Source: Phoenix dactylifera
Lineage: Eukaryota; Streptophyta; Magnoliopsida; Arecales; Arecaceae
NCBI RefSeq assembly: GCF_009389715.1
Contig: NW_024067823.1
Coordinates: 430,776 to 494,775 of the forward strand
Direction of reading: 5' to 3'
DNA length: 64,000 nucleotides
Of the stretch, positions 45,314 through 58,766 are shown piece by piece. The position numbers and the translations under genes are program-made. Position 1 is the first letter of the stretch. Every line of letters starts with the position of its first letter. The notes below the pieces were generated by a model. The model had not been told where the DNA came from, ran no database searches, and was given only the letters and a program-made list of their open reading frames with translations.

Positions 45314-46318
45314 AACCTATGTGGACTGAGGAACACTGTAGTACGGATCTATTGGAGCTGATCATGGGCCGATCATGGTACTTGTGATTAGATTTGAATG
45401 AATTTGAACCCTTAGCCCGATGAGGATGTCAAGGCTTAAATGGAGGAAGTATGTGAGGATTCGTATGGGCATGTGCTTAATCCCACTCGGTTATTCGCTA
45501 GGTAGATCTTGAATACTTATATAGAATTAAGGAACCCAGATAATATCTTCCAGCCAGCCATTTTAGGTGAAGTTTAGAGTTATTACAACCTACATTACAC
45601 CCTGAATGAAGAGTTATCTTAGGCGGAAATGTTATAGATGAAAGCATATGAAACTTGCCATATGTATGTGCTCACAGAAGCTATTTCTGCATGTAACTTC
45701 AACTGCCGTTACTCATTCAGCAATAGTGAATCCCTCAGCTGCTAGGCTTGTCTTCACAAATTCCAAGTCCTTCCTGTCCCCTTTCAAATGCAGTATCTAT
45801 AAAGCAAGAACTACTTTGATGAAAATTGTCATCAGATACAAAGAAAATTAGGATGGACTAGACTCCTAAGGGGTATAAGTCTATAAACGACCGAAGGAGA
45901 GAGAAAGAGATGACTTGGCACGCGAGAGGAGGAGAAGGCGTGGGAGACAGAGGAGAGCAGCGTGGCTCGGTGGGGCGGTCGATGGGAGAACGAGAGAGAG
46001 AGGGAGAGAGCGGTGCATGCTCTGTTTTCGAACACAAGGCCGTGTGCCCCCTCCCGTTTCACGAACTGATGAGGCGCCGCTTTAATAGGCGGGCCTGGGC
46101 TTAAGCCGGCTTGAGCCGGACATCACAATAAGACATATTTTTTTAGCTCTCACATTATATCAGACGATTTTCACAGGTTCGATATAAACTTTCATCGACA
46201 AACAACTAGCAATATTTTCAACTTTACCTCCACAAAAATTATTCCATTCAACTGCAATGGGATACTTTTAAAGAAAAGGAAAAACAACTGCATGAGAAAT
46301 AGTCTTTCACCTGAACAC
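45314..46318. other. Intergenic, nothing firmly recognised
   Basis: Right flank of copia C. Whether the LINE interrupted at 35577 resumes here could not be shown. 45890-46020 is purine-rich (GAGA runs). No domain-bearing frame. Confidence 0.4.
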
Positions 46319-47144
46319 AGGGTCTTGTTTGGTTTGTGCGAAAAGAAAGAGAAAAGTGTAGTCAATGAAAAAACAAAAAAGACCACCACTGAGGTGGTAG
46401 CCTACTGGGAGCGTGGCCTTAGTTCCAACCAAGTGGTTCCGAGTTCGAAATGCACGGGCATCGATTAAATTGTGGAGACCGGATGCTCCCTACTTGGACA
46501 CAGGGTATGGAATGGCTTATCGCTCTACTGGTAGCCTCGGTGGTGCCAGGTGTGACGTACTCACACATGGTATTCGTGCCGAAGCCTAGAGGGGTAACCG
46601 AGCCGGGCCCACGAATGGGGAGGGTATGAGTAAAACCGGCCGAGGTGCCCAACACACGGTCATTTTTGCCCGCATCGAACATTCTCCTAGCGGGGTGGGG
46701 GCCCAGTGGGGGCTGCTACGCGGGGGTGGGCTTGTCCCTTCCTCCCCTCTTCCCCTTTTTTAAAGCAAAAAAAAACAAAAAAACAAAAAAAACAAAAAAG
46801 ACCTCTTATTTGGTTAGAGTTTTGAAAAAAGAAAGATAAGAAAGTAGTATTCCCATGAGAAATAAAAATCCATGAGGGATATGGAAAAGCTACTTTTCCA
46901 CCGTTGGGAATTAAGATTTTTTTTCCAAACTACCCTTAAGCTATCAAAATCAATAGATAATTAAGGATATAATAGATATTTCAGAAAGTAAATACTCAAC
47001 CAAATATAAACCAATATGGAATGTATTATTTTTTATAGTCAACTAAATATAATAGAACCATTTTCCTATAATATTCTCAAAAATCAATTTTTTTTAAAAA
47101 ATATTACAATAAGAAAATTCTTTCCGTGAATCAAACAAGCCCTA
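46319..47144. mobile_element. Possible MITE with GGGCTTGTTTG-like inverted ends
   Basis: GGTCTTGTTTGGTTTG at 46321 resembles the complement of GAATCAAACAAGCCC near 47131, the end style of some plant hAT-like MITEs. The interior (minus the SINE) is AT-rich and has no coding. No target duplication could be identified, so the call is tentative. Confidence 0.35.
46373..46803 (+). mobile_element. tRNA-derived SINE with 12-bp target duplication
   Basis: The element is about 46385-46791. It has a box A-like TAGCCTACTGG near 46398 and a box B-like GAGTTCGAAATGC near 46441, spaced as in RNA polymerase III internal promoters, and a 3' A-rich tail with CAAA units. The direct repeats ACAAAAAAGACC occur at 46373-46384 and 46792-46803. 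No coding capacity. The A-rich nature of the duplication makes its exact length uncertain. Confidence 0.7.
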
Positions 47145-48105
47145 AATATTTAGGAATGTGCCATTGGAGAGGAGTGGGGACAGACCGGTTGGTTGTTCCA
47201 CCACCAACACTTTAGCCATGCCCTCTTGTTTCCTCTCCCAACTTTGTTCTTAACTGGATTCTCTTTTGGGTTTTGTGGGTTAAATGGAGATGGGGGCTTT
47301 GGGCCTGCAAGGAGAGGCTGGGGACAGAGATTTTCATAGGAGCCCATCCTCTTCTCTCCCTCACTTCATATTATCTTGACACTATAAGATATGAATCAGG
47401 ATATTATTGCAATTTATCTCGATTAACGAAACCCCAAAAGAAGGCAGAGTCAGATGCACGTACACAAAGACCATAATGTTTTTCTTTCACAAAAAGATCA
47501 TAATTCGGTACCATCAATATATCACTAACTAGTAAGCAATAATCCAAGAGTCATTTACTCATCGAGATTACTGGTTGGTGTATCCTTCTCAGCCAATAAG
47601 CATTGTCCCAACTATCTGGGGATTTAACAATGCCTCACCTGCCAAGCATTCCTAGCTAAAATTACTGTTGATGTCCTTTTTAATCTTTCTAAAATATATG
47701 ATTAAAATTCATGAATATTAAATTTGAATCATTCCATATACTTCCAATAAGCATTGTCCGTTTGCCAAGCATCCCGAGAACACTTTGTTCTTCACACCAT
47801 TTTATTAAGAAATGAAAAGGTTGGGGAAATTTCGCACCATATCATTTCATACATTCTGTCATCTCAAGCACACTTGCTCCTCATCCGAGCAGAAGACCCA
47901 CAGCATGAAATAAAGGAAATACTGATCACAGCACATAAAAGATCTGTTTCATCCAGAAAGAGATACAACTATGGACTATTGTCCAGTATAAATAGAACAA
48001 GCAGCCAACACCGCATTACCAGATGTCCAAATTCACATTCAAACAATAAGAACGATATACATCTTTTTCCTTTTGGCTATGTGTTCCAACTTCCAACTTT
48101 CTTGC
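47145..48105. other. Intergenic region and 3' flank of the TTC1-like gene
   Basis: A 135-codon plus-strand ORF at 47754-48161 overlaps the last exon of the minus-strand gene antisense and has no domain. The 3' untranslated region of the TTC1-like gene probably lies at about 47800-48105. Confidence 0.4.
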
Positions 48106-51100
48106 CTAGCGCTGAAATTGGATGGAGTATGAACCCGTATTTGGATCTTTTACAGCTTTAAAGTTGTCAAGGTTCATTCCAAAACGTCCCAAAACAGAAT
48201 TTCCCATCTCCTTCAACTTCCCTGCAAGGAGTCAAAAGGTGTTATCTTAAAAAAATGCTATGAAAGATTCTTCGATGGGTAAAAAGAAGCATAGCTTCCT
48301 CTTTGACATGACTTGAAACGGAAATAGTGAGAAAAATGGGTTTCCTATTGTTTTATCTCATTCTTTCATTCTAAATGTCAAATTAAAGGTGATATGCCAT
48401 ACTATGAGACTGACAAATTATAATTGAGAGGAAAGACATCCAACAATAATGGATGAAGCACAAGAATTCACCAAATGCTATATGGTTGTAAAGATGTAGC
48501 ACAATTGTAATGCGAGATATTCTGCTGGCATATTTGAACTTGGTGCATGTTCAACGATATTTCTATTGAATCAAAACCCATATGCAAGTGAATATTTAAT
48601 TCTAGCAAGATTTTTTGGTTGGCATATCTGATCCTAATGCATATTCATGTTGAGTGAAAATCTATCTCCCTTGATTTACAAAGGACTACAAAATAGGAAG
48701 GCAGGGCGATAAGTAGACATCACAATTCTAAAATTTAGTCTTCTACGAGTCTGCATGCCTATTTCACCATCACAAAAGATAGAACTAACCAACAAATTCC
48801 ATAAGAGCAAAATATAAATCAGAATTTGTCAAAAAGTCAAATGAAAAAACATCGAAATCCAATTTATCTTTATTTGCATAAGAAAAATTGTTTATAAATA
48901 TAGAGAAGGAAATACATGTTATATGAGCTTACCAATCATCTCTTCCTTCATCTTCTCTCGTTTTTCTGCTGCAATAGGCTCTAACCGTCTTATGTTCCTT
49001 CTAGCTTGATCATTTGAAGGATCTAACTCCATGACTTTTTTCCAGTCTGCAGGAAAATTTTACAAGATAAGTACCACAATTTAAGAATCCATCCATTAGA
49101 ACCATTAGGCAACTTTCCAATTCTCTCCAGAGCTTTTACCAAAATAAGTGCTGACTGATATATTGGAGGAAAAACTTATAAAGAAACAGAAAACAAATTA
49201 TATAACAACATGAATGACAGCAAAGTAAATCTTCAACAGAATATATAAATAAACATTTAACCATACCTGCAATAGCTTCTTCATAGTGTTCAAGCTTTTC
49301 ATGTGCCTCTGCTCTTCTGAGCAGTGCTTTTATATATGAAGGATTCAACTCCAATGCTTTTGTGCATTCCTTGATAGTGTCATTAAATTTTTCCTGAAGA
49401 AAATTGAATGCTTCAATGACAAAAAAATCAAGCTGAAATACTTGCTGAATGAAGTACCAGAAAGAAAGAAATACATGCTGAATGAATAATGGAGCAAGTG
49501 GGTGAGATAGGTCTGGTTATAAACACTTCATAACTTATTGGGTAGAATGGCACCAACCTATTTTCCTTCTAGGGTGGGTTGCATTTGCATATAGCATAGA
49601 TTTATCAGATCTTTCAAATGAGGTCAATGCTACAAGATTAATGCCCGATCCACCATAAGCTGAATCTAGATTAGGTATAGGTCAACTTAGACGCAAGGAT
49701 AGGGTGACAAAAGTATCATGGTATACACCAATATAAAATTCTAAAATGAAAGAACTTCCACCACCATTTTCAGACAACTGTGGATGAACTGGCCAAAACC
49801 ACTGAAAGTCAACTGAAAGCAGTCAAGTTTCTGCTGAAAACGATGGAAACCAAAACTTAGAGAGGAGGTCAATTTTCAGTTCACACTAAAACCATCCCAT
49901 TAAGTATCATCTCAGCATTCAGGTGCCAGTCATTCATCATGGATAGGGCCAACTCTTAGACGTGTATCTTGGATTTCATTTCCTCAATGAATTCTGGGTG
50001 GGCTGTTCACCCTCCCAATTTCTCAAAAAAAAAAAAAAAAAACTTAGAAGCACCCACATACCATAAGAAGGAATGCCAGAAATTCTAGGGTAATTGAGCG
50101 GAGTCAGTGTTTTAAACTAAGCAAGGATGATTGGAACAAATATTTTTATATAATCTTTGACAAAAATTATAAGAAATTTTGGATAACTAGGGGACAAAAA
50201 AATTTGCAGCTTATCTAGAGTCTAAAAGTGTGTATATCAGATCAGCCCAAACTCCACATTCTTTAGGTTTTTGAGGATATCAGGCAACCGGAATCATCCT
50301 AAATAAAAAGTTAAAAAGAGTATAAATGCTGACTCTGACCTGAACCAAACAGGTCCTTAAATCAGGGTGAGCATTGCAGGTCTGTTTAATCCAACCCGTG
50401 CTATCCTATAGTATACAATACAATGAGACCTGTGCCTGACAAAATCTTGCTAGAGGATACAGGCATATGCTTAGAACTAGTCATAGATGACCAAATTATA
50501 AAGGGTTTAAAAGGCGGAAGCAAAGACATCTTCAAAATACATGAATATATTTGGTTAAAGGGAATATATAAGAACAAAGGCTTACCATTAAAAAACAAAC
50601 ATATGATTAAATTCCATAATAAGGCAATCATAAAGCCCATGCAAGAATGATAGTTCGATCGACCATTACAATAAGAAAAAATGAATGTTTATACAAAAAA
50701 GATGTGAGCAAGCTTCATTGCAAAATCATCTTTCAAAGAATTCTAGAAGAATAATTATAAACATTTCCTGAAAACATAAACATGGCAGGACACCATGCAA
50801 TATCTTCCAATATAAATTCCTTCATGCATACATGGTACTTCGACTTAAAAAAAAAGGCATGCCAAGGTTTCCAAATAAAGTTTAGAAGCATCTTTAGACC
50901 AAGAACTACAGAGACAATTTAGTGTTCTGGAGCATTGAAGGTTGAAAAATAAAGTTATAGTTAAAAATTGGAATATATCACCAAGGAAGCTGACACATTT
51001 GGAAACATTAAAAAAACAAAAAAAAAAACCACAGAAAAAAAAAGCCAGGCAGCTTTTAGAAGAACTTGTACTGAATATTATGACTATTTAGTAGATATGG

Positions 51101-54100
51101 AGACTCTAGTATATTAATCAAGTTTTGTTTCCAGAAATCTGGGTTTCATTCATATAAGATTCACTAAGATATTAAATACGTGGATCTTCAAAGTTGGGAA
51201 TAGAAGACAGAATTAATAATATGAAATTTTCCATGAAAAAATGTCGGGGAAAAAATGGCCTACCAATTTCAGGAAGCATACGCCGCGGTTTGCATGACAC
51301 ATGGAACAAACTTCAGATGAAGGCACTTCAGAGGCAATTTGCAACGCAAGTTCATATTGCATTAGGGCATTTTCATACTGCCCAGCCTTAAAAAGTTTAT
51401 TTCCTTCTTCTTTTGCATCATTTGCTTGATTTAGAGCTTTCTGCTTCACAAGGAAAGGATGATTTAATGCAATGTATTCTGAAAAGAAGCTAAAAAGCTT
51501 CGTAGCATACACTACTACCAAAATATTATGAATAGAACTTATGTGATGTGATATAGTGACAAATGTGAGAACCCATGCTTGAAATAAATGAAAGGCAAAG
51601 CAGATTATATATCTGAACAACTCAAACCAATATTTTGTTTGTGCAAGTATTATGCATCTTGGAAGGGGAGGATTCCCTATCCTTGTATACTTTAGGTTAC
51701 AGTGAAAACTAAAAATTTCCTCCTATAGAAAACTGATCCTATAAGATTTTACATCTATATCTAGCTCTTCTGTAATCCTCATCCCATAAGCCTGCAAAAC
51801 TCAATATGGTGAGCGTTGAACTATTGGGAAATAATAAGCATAAAATGCGAAATGATGCTAAGAAATTTTAACATGCGAAGAAGATATTGAAAAACCACGA
51901 AGGATTGAGTTGCATAGGAAAATAGACTACAGATGACATGAGAACTTTGCAGGAAACAACAGAGGCTGCCAATATGTGATTAAAGAATCTAAACATAGAC
52001 CATGAGACATGCCAGTGGTGAAAAGTGACAAAATGAAATTTTCTGGCGTAGAAGATGTGGCAGGAAAGCCCAATGCAAATAAATAAGAGAATGTCCATTG
52101 TTTATGATTATGGTTAGATATTTTGATATCTTCCGCCATATAGGAATTTCGGAGACGTCAATGTTTCTTTTCGAGTAAAATTCAAAGTTGTTGGTTTAAA
52201 AAAGTATCATCCGAAACTCAGGCATCGAATATGTTTTGTAATATGTATAAAACTATTCTAGCAGAGATAGGACTGTTGTAGGCAATGTAAGGCAAAGCTA
52301 GTGCAAAATTCATGAAAAATAAATGTATTTCGGAAACTTCAAGATTAAAACCAACATAAGTATAAAAATGAAATCAACCAGAATTTATACAGTTATCTAT
52401 AGCAAAATCCAAAATCACCCGATATAAACAAGAGAATTCAGCCCAAACGTTTGAAATATGGTTCCCATTGCAAACAATTAGGGACGAGTTTCCAATAACC
52501 CAGATAATTTTTCCTAAATTATGGGAGGTATTTCCTGTTGGAAGTTGATAAACTTAATTATGCTGAGGAATTCAAAGGGTCATATGAAGTATCCAAAGGG
52601 TCATATGGATAATCTAAAAGGTCTCATTATGATGTACTTATTAGGGGAGTTAAAAGGTCACTTCTAGTGCCTATAAATATGTGGCTATCATGAAGAAGAA
52701 TGCATGGAAGAAAAAAAAAAAGAAAGGAGTGGTAGATAGAGAGGGCTTGAAAGAAAAATTGTATTCCTCTTTGAAGAAAAGTTGTACTACACCATTATCT
52801 TATATAAAGTATTTTCTTTCCATGTTCTTGTGTTTCCACCACCATTGCATATTCTATCAAAGTGGTATCAGAGCTTGGTCATGGCTACCGGGATGCTTCC
52901 TATTCCTCGTCTCACCAATACCAACTATGAGAATTGGAGTATCCAAATGAAGGCATTACTTGGATCTCAAGATATTTGGGACATAGTCGAAAAGGGCTAT
53001 GAAGAAGACGGAGATAGAGCACAACAACGAGAGACTTTGAAGAAAGATAAGAAGGCTCTCTACTTCATTTATCAAGGCCTTAGATGAAGCCGCTTTTGAG
53101 AAGATTGCTGGTGCTACCAACTCAAAGCAAGCATGGGAGATCCTCGAGAAAGCCCATAAGGGTGTTGAGAAAGTGAAGAAGGTGCGCCTTCAAATATTGA
53201 GAGGCGAGTTCGAGACTTTGAAGATGAAGGAAGGAGAATCCATCTCGGATTACTTCACAAAGGCTCTATCTATTGTAAAACAAATAAGGAGAAATGGTGA
53301 GAATATAGAGGACAAGCGTGTGGTGGAGAAGATCCTAAGATCCTTGGATCAAAAGTTTGACTATGTTGTGACAGCAATTGAAGAGTCCAAAGATGTGGAT
53401 ACTATGACAATTGATGAGCTCATGGGTTCTCTACAAGTCCATGAGCAGAAGATCTTGTTGCGAAAAGAAGAACCTTTGGAGCAAGCCCTGAAAAGCAAGC
53501 TCACCATCAGTGAGAAGAAGGAAGGCCCAACTGACTGAGGACAAACATAAAAAACCATGGTCATAGTTACAGCCGTGGATATCATTCATGGACGAGGCCG
53601 TGGACAAGGGCGAGGTTCTTTTGGACGTGGCAGAGGAAGAGGAGGCCTAGGATTTCCATCAAATGAAGAAAGCACTCAAGATGAAAAAGGCAACGAGGTT
53701 TTCTCAAGAGGAGAACGAAGGTATGATAAAAGAAATGTTAAATGTTTTATTTGTGGCAAATATGGTCATTTTTCCTCAGAATGTTACCATAATAAGAATA
53801 ATCAAGTGCATGAGAAGGCCAACTATGCAAGGAAGGAGGAAGGAGAAAATGGTGTGCTACTACTAGCAGAGAAGGGAGAAGAAGCCCTCCAATGAGAATA
53901 AATGGTACTTGGATACCGGTGCAAGCAATCATATGTATGGGCACAAACATATCTTTAAAGAGTTAGATGAGACAGTGGAAGGCAACGTTTCTTTTGGAGA
54001 TGCCTCAAAAATTCAAGTGAAAGGGGATAGGTAAGATCCTAATCCAAACTCAAGGATGGTTCTCAACAGTTCATTTCTAATGTTTACTATGTGCCTAATA

Positions 54101-57100
54101 TTGAAAAACAATATCTTAAGTCTTGGTCAATATTAGAAAAAGGCTTAATGTTTTGCATGAAAGGAGGATGCCTGTACTTGAATAAACATGATCAGTTGAT
54201 TGCAAAAGTACCTATGACCAAGAACCGAATGTTCGTGTTGAACATTAAGTATATCAATACAAAAGTGCTTAAGTGCATGCATGAAGAATAACATGTGGCC
54301 TATGGCACTTTGAGGTTCGGGCATTTGAACTTTAGCTCTTTGAAGCTCCTCTCCTCAAAGGCGATGGTAGAAGGGGTTTACCTCTCATGGAGAATACTTG
54401 TGAAGAAATATGTGAAGCATGTATTATTGGAAAAACAGTCAAGAACAAGTTTCCCAAAGGAGTCATTTCATCGAGCCAAAAAAACCTTTTGCAACTAATC
54501 CATACGGATATTTGTGGTTCCATCACACCAGCCTCATTTGGAGGTCGTCGTTATTTTCTAACATTATTGATGACTTTAGCAGGAAAACTTGGGTGTATCT
54601 CTTGAAGGAGAAACGCGGAGGCCCTGGAGATATTCAAAAAATTCAAAGCTTTTGTGGGAGAAACCAAAATTGGGTGCCAAAATCAAAGCTTTGAGATCAG
54701 ATCGAGGAGGAGAGTATACCTCGAAGGAGTTCGAAGAATTCTGCAAATCTCAAGGCATTTGGAGAACCTTAAACTGCCGCATACTCCACCCCAGCAGAAC
54801 GGCGTCAGCAGAAAGGAAGAATCGAACCATTCTTGACATGGTGAGAAGCACGCTGAACACAAGAAAATGCCAAAAGAGTTTTGGGCAGAAGCCGTAAATT
54901 ATGCGGCTTGTACATCCTCAACCGCTGCCCCAACAAAGAATCTTGATGGAAGAACCCCTCAAGAAGCATAGAATGGCTATAAGCCAAATGTATCTCATCT
55001 AAGAGTATTTGGTTGTATTGCCTATGCACACATCCCAGATCAAAGAAGAAGCAAGCTTGATGATAAGAGTTATCCTTGCATCTTTATAGGATATGACCAG
55101 AGGTCCAAGGCATATAATCTCTATGATCCAGAGACAAAGAAGACTATTATAAGCTTGAGATGTGAAGTTCAACGAAGAAGGAAGTTGGAATTGGAGCACC
55201 AACTTGGTGGAAGTACAAGAAGAAGAAGAAGATGAAAAGGCTCAAGCTGAAGATTCCTCACCTCTCTCTTCACTAGCACGAGATCTCCATCTTTAAGTGA
55301 GGATTTCAGAAAAGACAAGAAGCATTCAAGATCTCTATGGGGTAACAAGGCCTCTTAATCTCATTTGGTTATATGCTGATGAGGATGTAATCTCTTTTGA
55401 AGAAGCAGTAAAGAATGGAAAATTGGAAGACGGCCATGGATGAAGAAATTGAAAGCAATCCAAAAGAATGACACATGGGAGCTTACCACTCTTCCAGAAG
55501 GCCATGAACCCATCAGAGTGAAATGGGGTTTACAAGGTAAAGAAGAACGCAGAAGGAAAATAGAAAAATACAAGGCTCGCTTAGTAGCTAAAGGCTACAA
55601 ACAGCAAAGCCAGGATTGACTACGAGGAGGTATTTGCTCCCGTAGCTCGTATGGAGACAATTCGCCTGGTAATTTTCTTGGCAACACAAAACAATTGGAG
55701 AAGTCTACCAACTAGATGTGAAGTCGGCCTTTTTGAATGGCTTATTAGAAGAAGAAGTATATGTTGAGGCAACCTAAAGGGTATGTGAAGAAGGAATGCA
55801 AAGAGAAGGTTTTAAAGCTAAAGAAGGCACTTTATGGCTTAAAACAAGCTCCAAGAGCTTGGAACTCAAGGATTGACAGCTACTTCAAAGCAAACGGCTT
55901 CAAGCAATGTCCCTCTGAGTATGCTGTGTATGAAAAAGAAAAAATTCTAACATATTACTTGTTTGTTTGTATGTGGATGATCTCATCTTTACAGGTAACG
56001 ATCCACAAATGATTGAAGAATTCAAGCATGCTATGATGAAGGAATTTGAGATGACAGGACATGGGACTCATGACATACTTTCTTGGTTTGGAAGTCAAAC
56101 AACATGAAGAAGGAATTTTCATATCCCAAGAAGGGCTATGCTAAAGAAATCTTGAAGAGATTTCAAAATGGAAGATTGTAATCCTATAAGCACCCCCGTT
56201 GATTGTGGAGCAAAAATATCAAAAGAAGATGAAGGAAAGGTTGTTGACCCTACTCTCTACAGAAGCTTAGTGGGAAGTTTGAGGTATATGACCGTATACA
56301 AGGCCGGACATATTATATGCAGTCGGCTTAGTCAGCAGATTTATGGAAGAGCCCAAATCAACTGCATGGAAGGCAGCAAAGAGGATTCTTCGGTACATTC
56401 GAGGTACTATTACTGATGGACTATTTTATTCTCATCTTAATAACTTTTGAACTTGTTGGCTACTCAGATAGTGATTGGGCTGGAGACATGGATGACCCTA
56501 AGAGTACTTCTGGATTCGCATTTTTATGAGAAAATACAGTATTTTCATGGATGTCAAAAGAAGCAACCTATTGTTATTCTTTCTACATGTTGAAGCTGAA
56601 TATGTTCTGCATCTGCATGTGTATCACATGCAATATGCTAAGAAACTTGCTAAAGGAAGTTGGTTCTGAGCAAAAGAAGCCCACTAGATAAACATTGATA
56701 GCAAATCAGCCATTGCACTAGGAAGAATCCGGTTGTATCATCAAAGAAGCAAAACATATTGATATTCGTTTTCATTCAATCCGGGGAACATGTGAAGAAT
56801 AAAGAGGTAGTGCTACAATATGTGAAGACTCAAGATCAAGTGGCTGATATATTCACTAAAACCTTGAAAAGTAGACCCTTCAATCAAGTTTAAAAGTTCT
56901 CTTGGTATGATAAAGAAAGAACAATTAAGTTTTAAGGGGGAGTGTTGGGAAGTTGATAAACTTAATTATGCTGAGGAATTCAAAGGGTCATATGAAGTAT
57001 CCCAAAGGGGTCATATGGATAATCTAAAAGTCTCATTATGATGTACTTATTAGGGGGAGTTAAAAGGTCACTTCTAGTGCACTATAAATATGTGGCTATC

Positions 57101-57780
57101 ATGAAGAAGAATGCATGGAAGAAAAAAAAAGAAAGGAGTGGTAGATAGATAGGGCTTGAAAGAAAAATTGTATTCCTCTTTGAAGAAAAGTTGTACTACA
57201 CCATTATCTTATATAAAGTATTTTCTTTCCATGTTCTTGTGTTTCCACCACCATTGCATATTCTATCATTCCCAAACTCATGGATCATCCCATCAAGTTT
57301 AGTGCGCCAGGAGAAATTACAATGATCATTCTCTTTTGTATAAAAAATTGGATCCCTTTTATCATCAGATAAGAACATGGATTTGGTTTTCGAGTCCATC
57401 GCCTACCCTTTTTTTAAAAAACCTAGATAACACTCCTTCGTAGGACCCCACAAAATTCATAATAGATAAAGAATCTTATGTACAAATTAGAAGGCAAATT
57501 TCAGTACTAACAATGGGATTACATATAAAAAATCTAAACTTTAAACCACGGGAAAAAAGACTTCCACATCTACAAGAATCCAAAATTCGTAAAAACAGAT
57601 CAAAGCAAAAATAAGCGATTATCGGACCTCTTTCAACTGCTCGTCCGTCAGCGCGTCCTCAAAAGCTTCGTCCTCGCTGCCGGCTCCTTCCTCTGTTAGG
57701 GCCACCGAAGCCTCCGGACCTCTCGGCTCCGGCCGGCTCTCCGGCGCTTCTTTGCTCTCTTCCGGCTCGATGACGACCAT
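48106..57780 (-). CDS. TTC1: TTC1-like tetratricopeptide repeat protein, five exons
   Basis: A small TPR co-chaperone-type protein (binding HSP70/HSP90-class partners is family inference). Exons on the minus strand: 57628-57780, 51264-51440, 49267-49393, 48933-49046, 48106-48221; all junctions are GT-AG and phases agree (0, 0, 1, 1). 228 residues. Residues 1-51 are acidic ([20 protein letters not shown]). TPR units follow: [60 protein letters not shown], then [20 protein letters not shown] and a conserved C-terminus ([20 protein letters not shown]). Intron 1 is 6.2 kb because it hosts a copia element. Other plant TTC1 proteins are slightly longer at the acidic N-terminus. Confidence 0.92.
52536..52859 (+). 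repeat. 5' LTR of copia B
   Basis: 324 bp. It is followed by AAG and the primer binding site at 52863. Confidence 0.95.
52881..56900 (+). pseudogene. Copia B gag-pol, split by many single-base frameshifts
   Basis: The gag start at 52881 gives [20 protein letters not shown]. 53173-53538 continues gag ([20 protein letters not shown]), then come an RG-rich linker and a CCHC knuckle ([14 protein letters not shown]) at about 53730. The protease site reads [10 protein letters not shown] across a frame change near 53910. Integrase pieces at 54301-54900 include HTDICG and the second core D in [16 protein letters not shown] pieces at 55380-56130 include [12 protein letters not shown]; the YVDD region is frameshifted near 55975. 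RNase H lies at 56460-56870 ([26 protein letters not shown]). Breaks are mostly one-base changes in short runs. Confidence 0.88.
56943..57268 (+). repeat. 3' LTR of copia B
   Basis: 326 bp, preceded by the polypurine tract AAGGGGGAG. Confidence 0.95.
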
Positions 57781-58393
57781 TTCCCCTCGGCTGAACCAAG
57801 GATCAAAGAGAAAGAATTATGAGACAAAGGGATGAATCAATGATTCGCAAATCGTAACGTTCGAATCAACTGGAACTAGGTTTGCTCCGATCATATGATC
57901 CGATTTACCAAGATCGAGGCGCCGATACCCCGGAACTTTTTTCTAGGGTTTTGGAGATGCTTCGAGAGAGAGAGAGGCGATTCCGCCTATAAAATAAGGC
58001 GGGCGGAGGCGGTTTATTTAAACAAGCTTATATGTGAAAATAGTATTAGACAGTGGTTTATATGTAAAAGCGCCTCTATTTTATTTGAGATACTCATGCG
58101 TGTAACGTGATAGGGTCTTATATGTGAAAACGCCTGTAGACCGCGGAAAAAGTTTTATCTAATAATACTAGTAATTTGCCTGGATAATTACAGTACAACG
58201 GCGACGCATCTGCCGAGTTCACGCAGCGGGTAAATTAAATCAGTTGCGTGGTTCGGATCCGGTAACGTTTTCTCCCGTGTCGTGCACGCGTGCAGTATTC
58301 TTGATGTAATTTAATGCGCAATAAGGGAGCTTAAACTAATTTTTCTATTAGACCTCTCGTTCCCGTCTTCTTCCCTTCGCTCGGCCGTCGGAA
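57781..58393. promoter_or_regulatory. Divergent intergenic region between TTC1-like and RPS1-like loci
   Basis: 613 bp between two ATGs that point away from each other; it should hold both promoters and 5' leaders. A GAGA-rich stretch lies at about 57965-57982 and a GTGCACGCGTGC palindrome-like word near 58281. No clear TATA box was assigned. Confidence 0.5.
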
Positions 58394-58719
58394 ATGGCCG
58401 CCCTATCGACGCTGTTCACCGGCGTGAAGCGGCCGCCTCCATTCCCCTCCTCCGCCGCCTTCCCTCTCTCCAAGCCCTTGTCTACTTCGAGATCCCAACG
58501 GAGGAACCCCTTCTCTGCCTCGCTGGTCGTCATCGCGGCTGTGACCATCTCCAACGCCCATACCCGGGAGCGGGAGAGGCTCAAGTAGCTATTCCGGGAG
58601 GCTCGAGAAAGGTGCCTCGTCGATCCCATGGACGGTGTCTTCTTCACCCTCGACGATTTCCTCGCCGCCTTTGACAAGCACGACGGGTCCGAGCCCAAGT
58701 TGGTCCCAAGGTTCGACAT

Positions 58720-58766
<47 letters not shown>

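Larger units (their letters stand above)
52536..57268 (+). mobile_element. Copia retrotransposon (copia B) in intron 1 of the TTC1-like gene
   Basis: LTRs at 52536-52859 (324 bp) and 56943-57268 (326 bp), both TGTTGG to CTATCA, on the strand opposite the host gene. PBS TGGTATCAGAGCTTGG at 52863-52878 (three bases inside). PPT AAGGGGGAG abuts the right LTR. Four bases TTCC flank both ends. The polyprotein order gag, protease, integrase, RT, RNase H is copia. The LTRs differ by one substitution and about seven 1-2 base indels. Related to copia A in gag sequence. Confidence 0.95.

Noticed and set aside
47754..48161. 135-codon plus-strand ORF
   Set aside because: Overlaps the last TTC1-like exon antisense; no family features.
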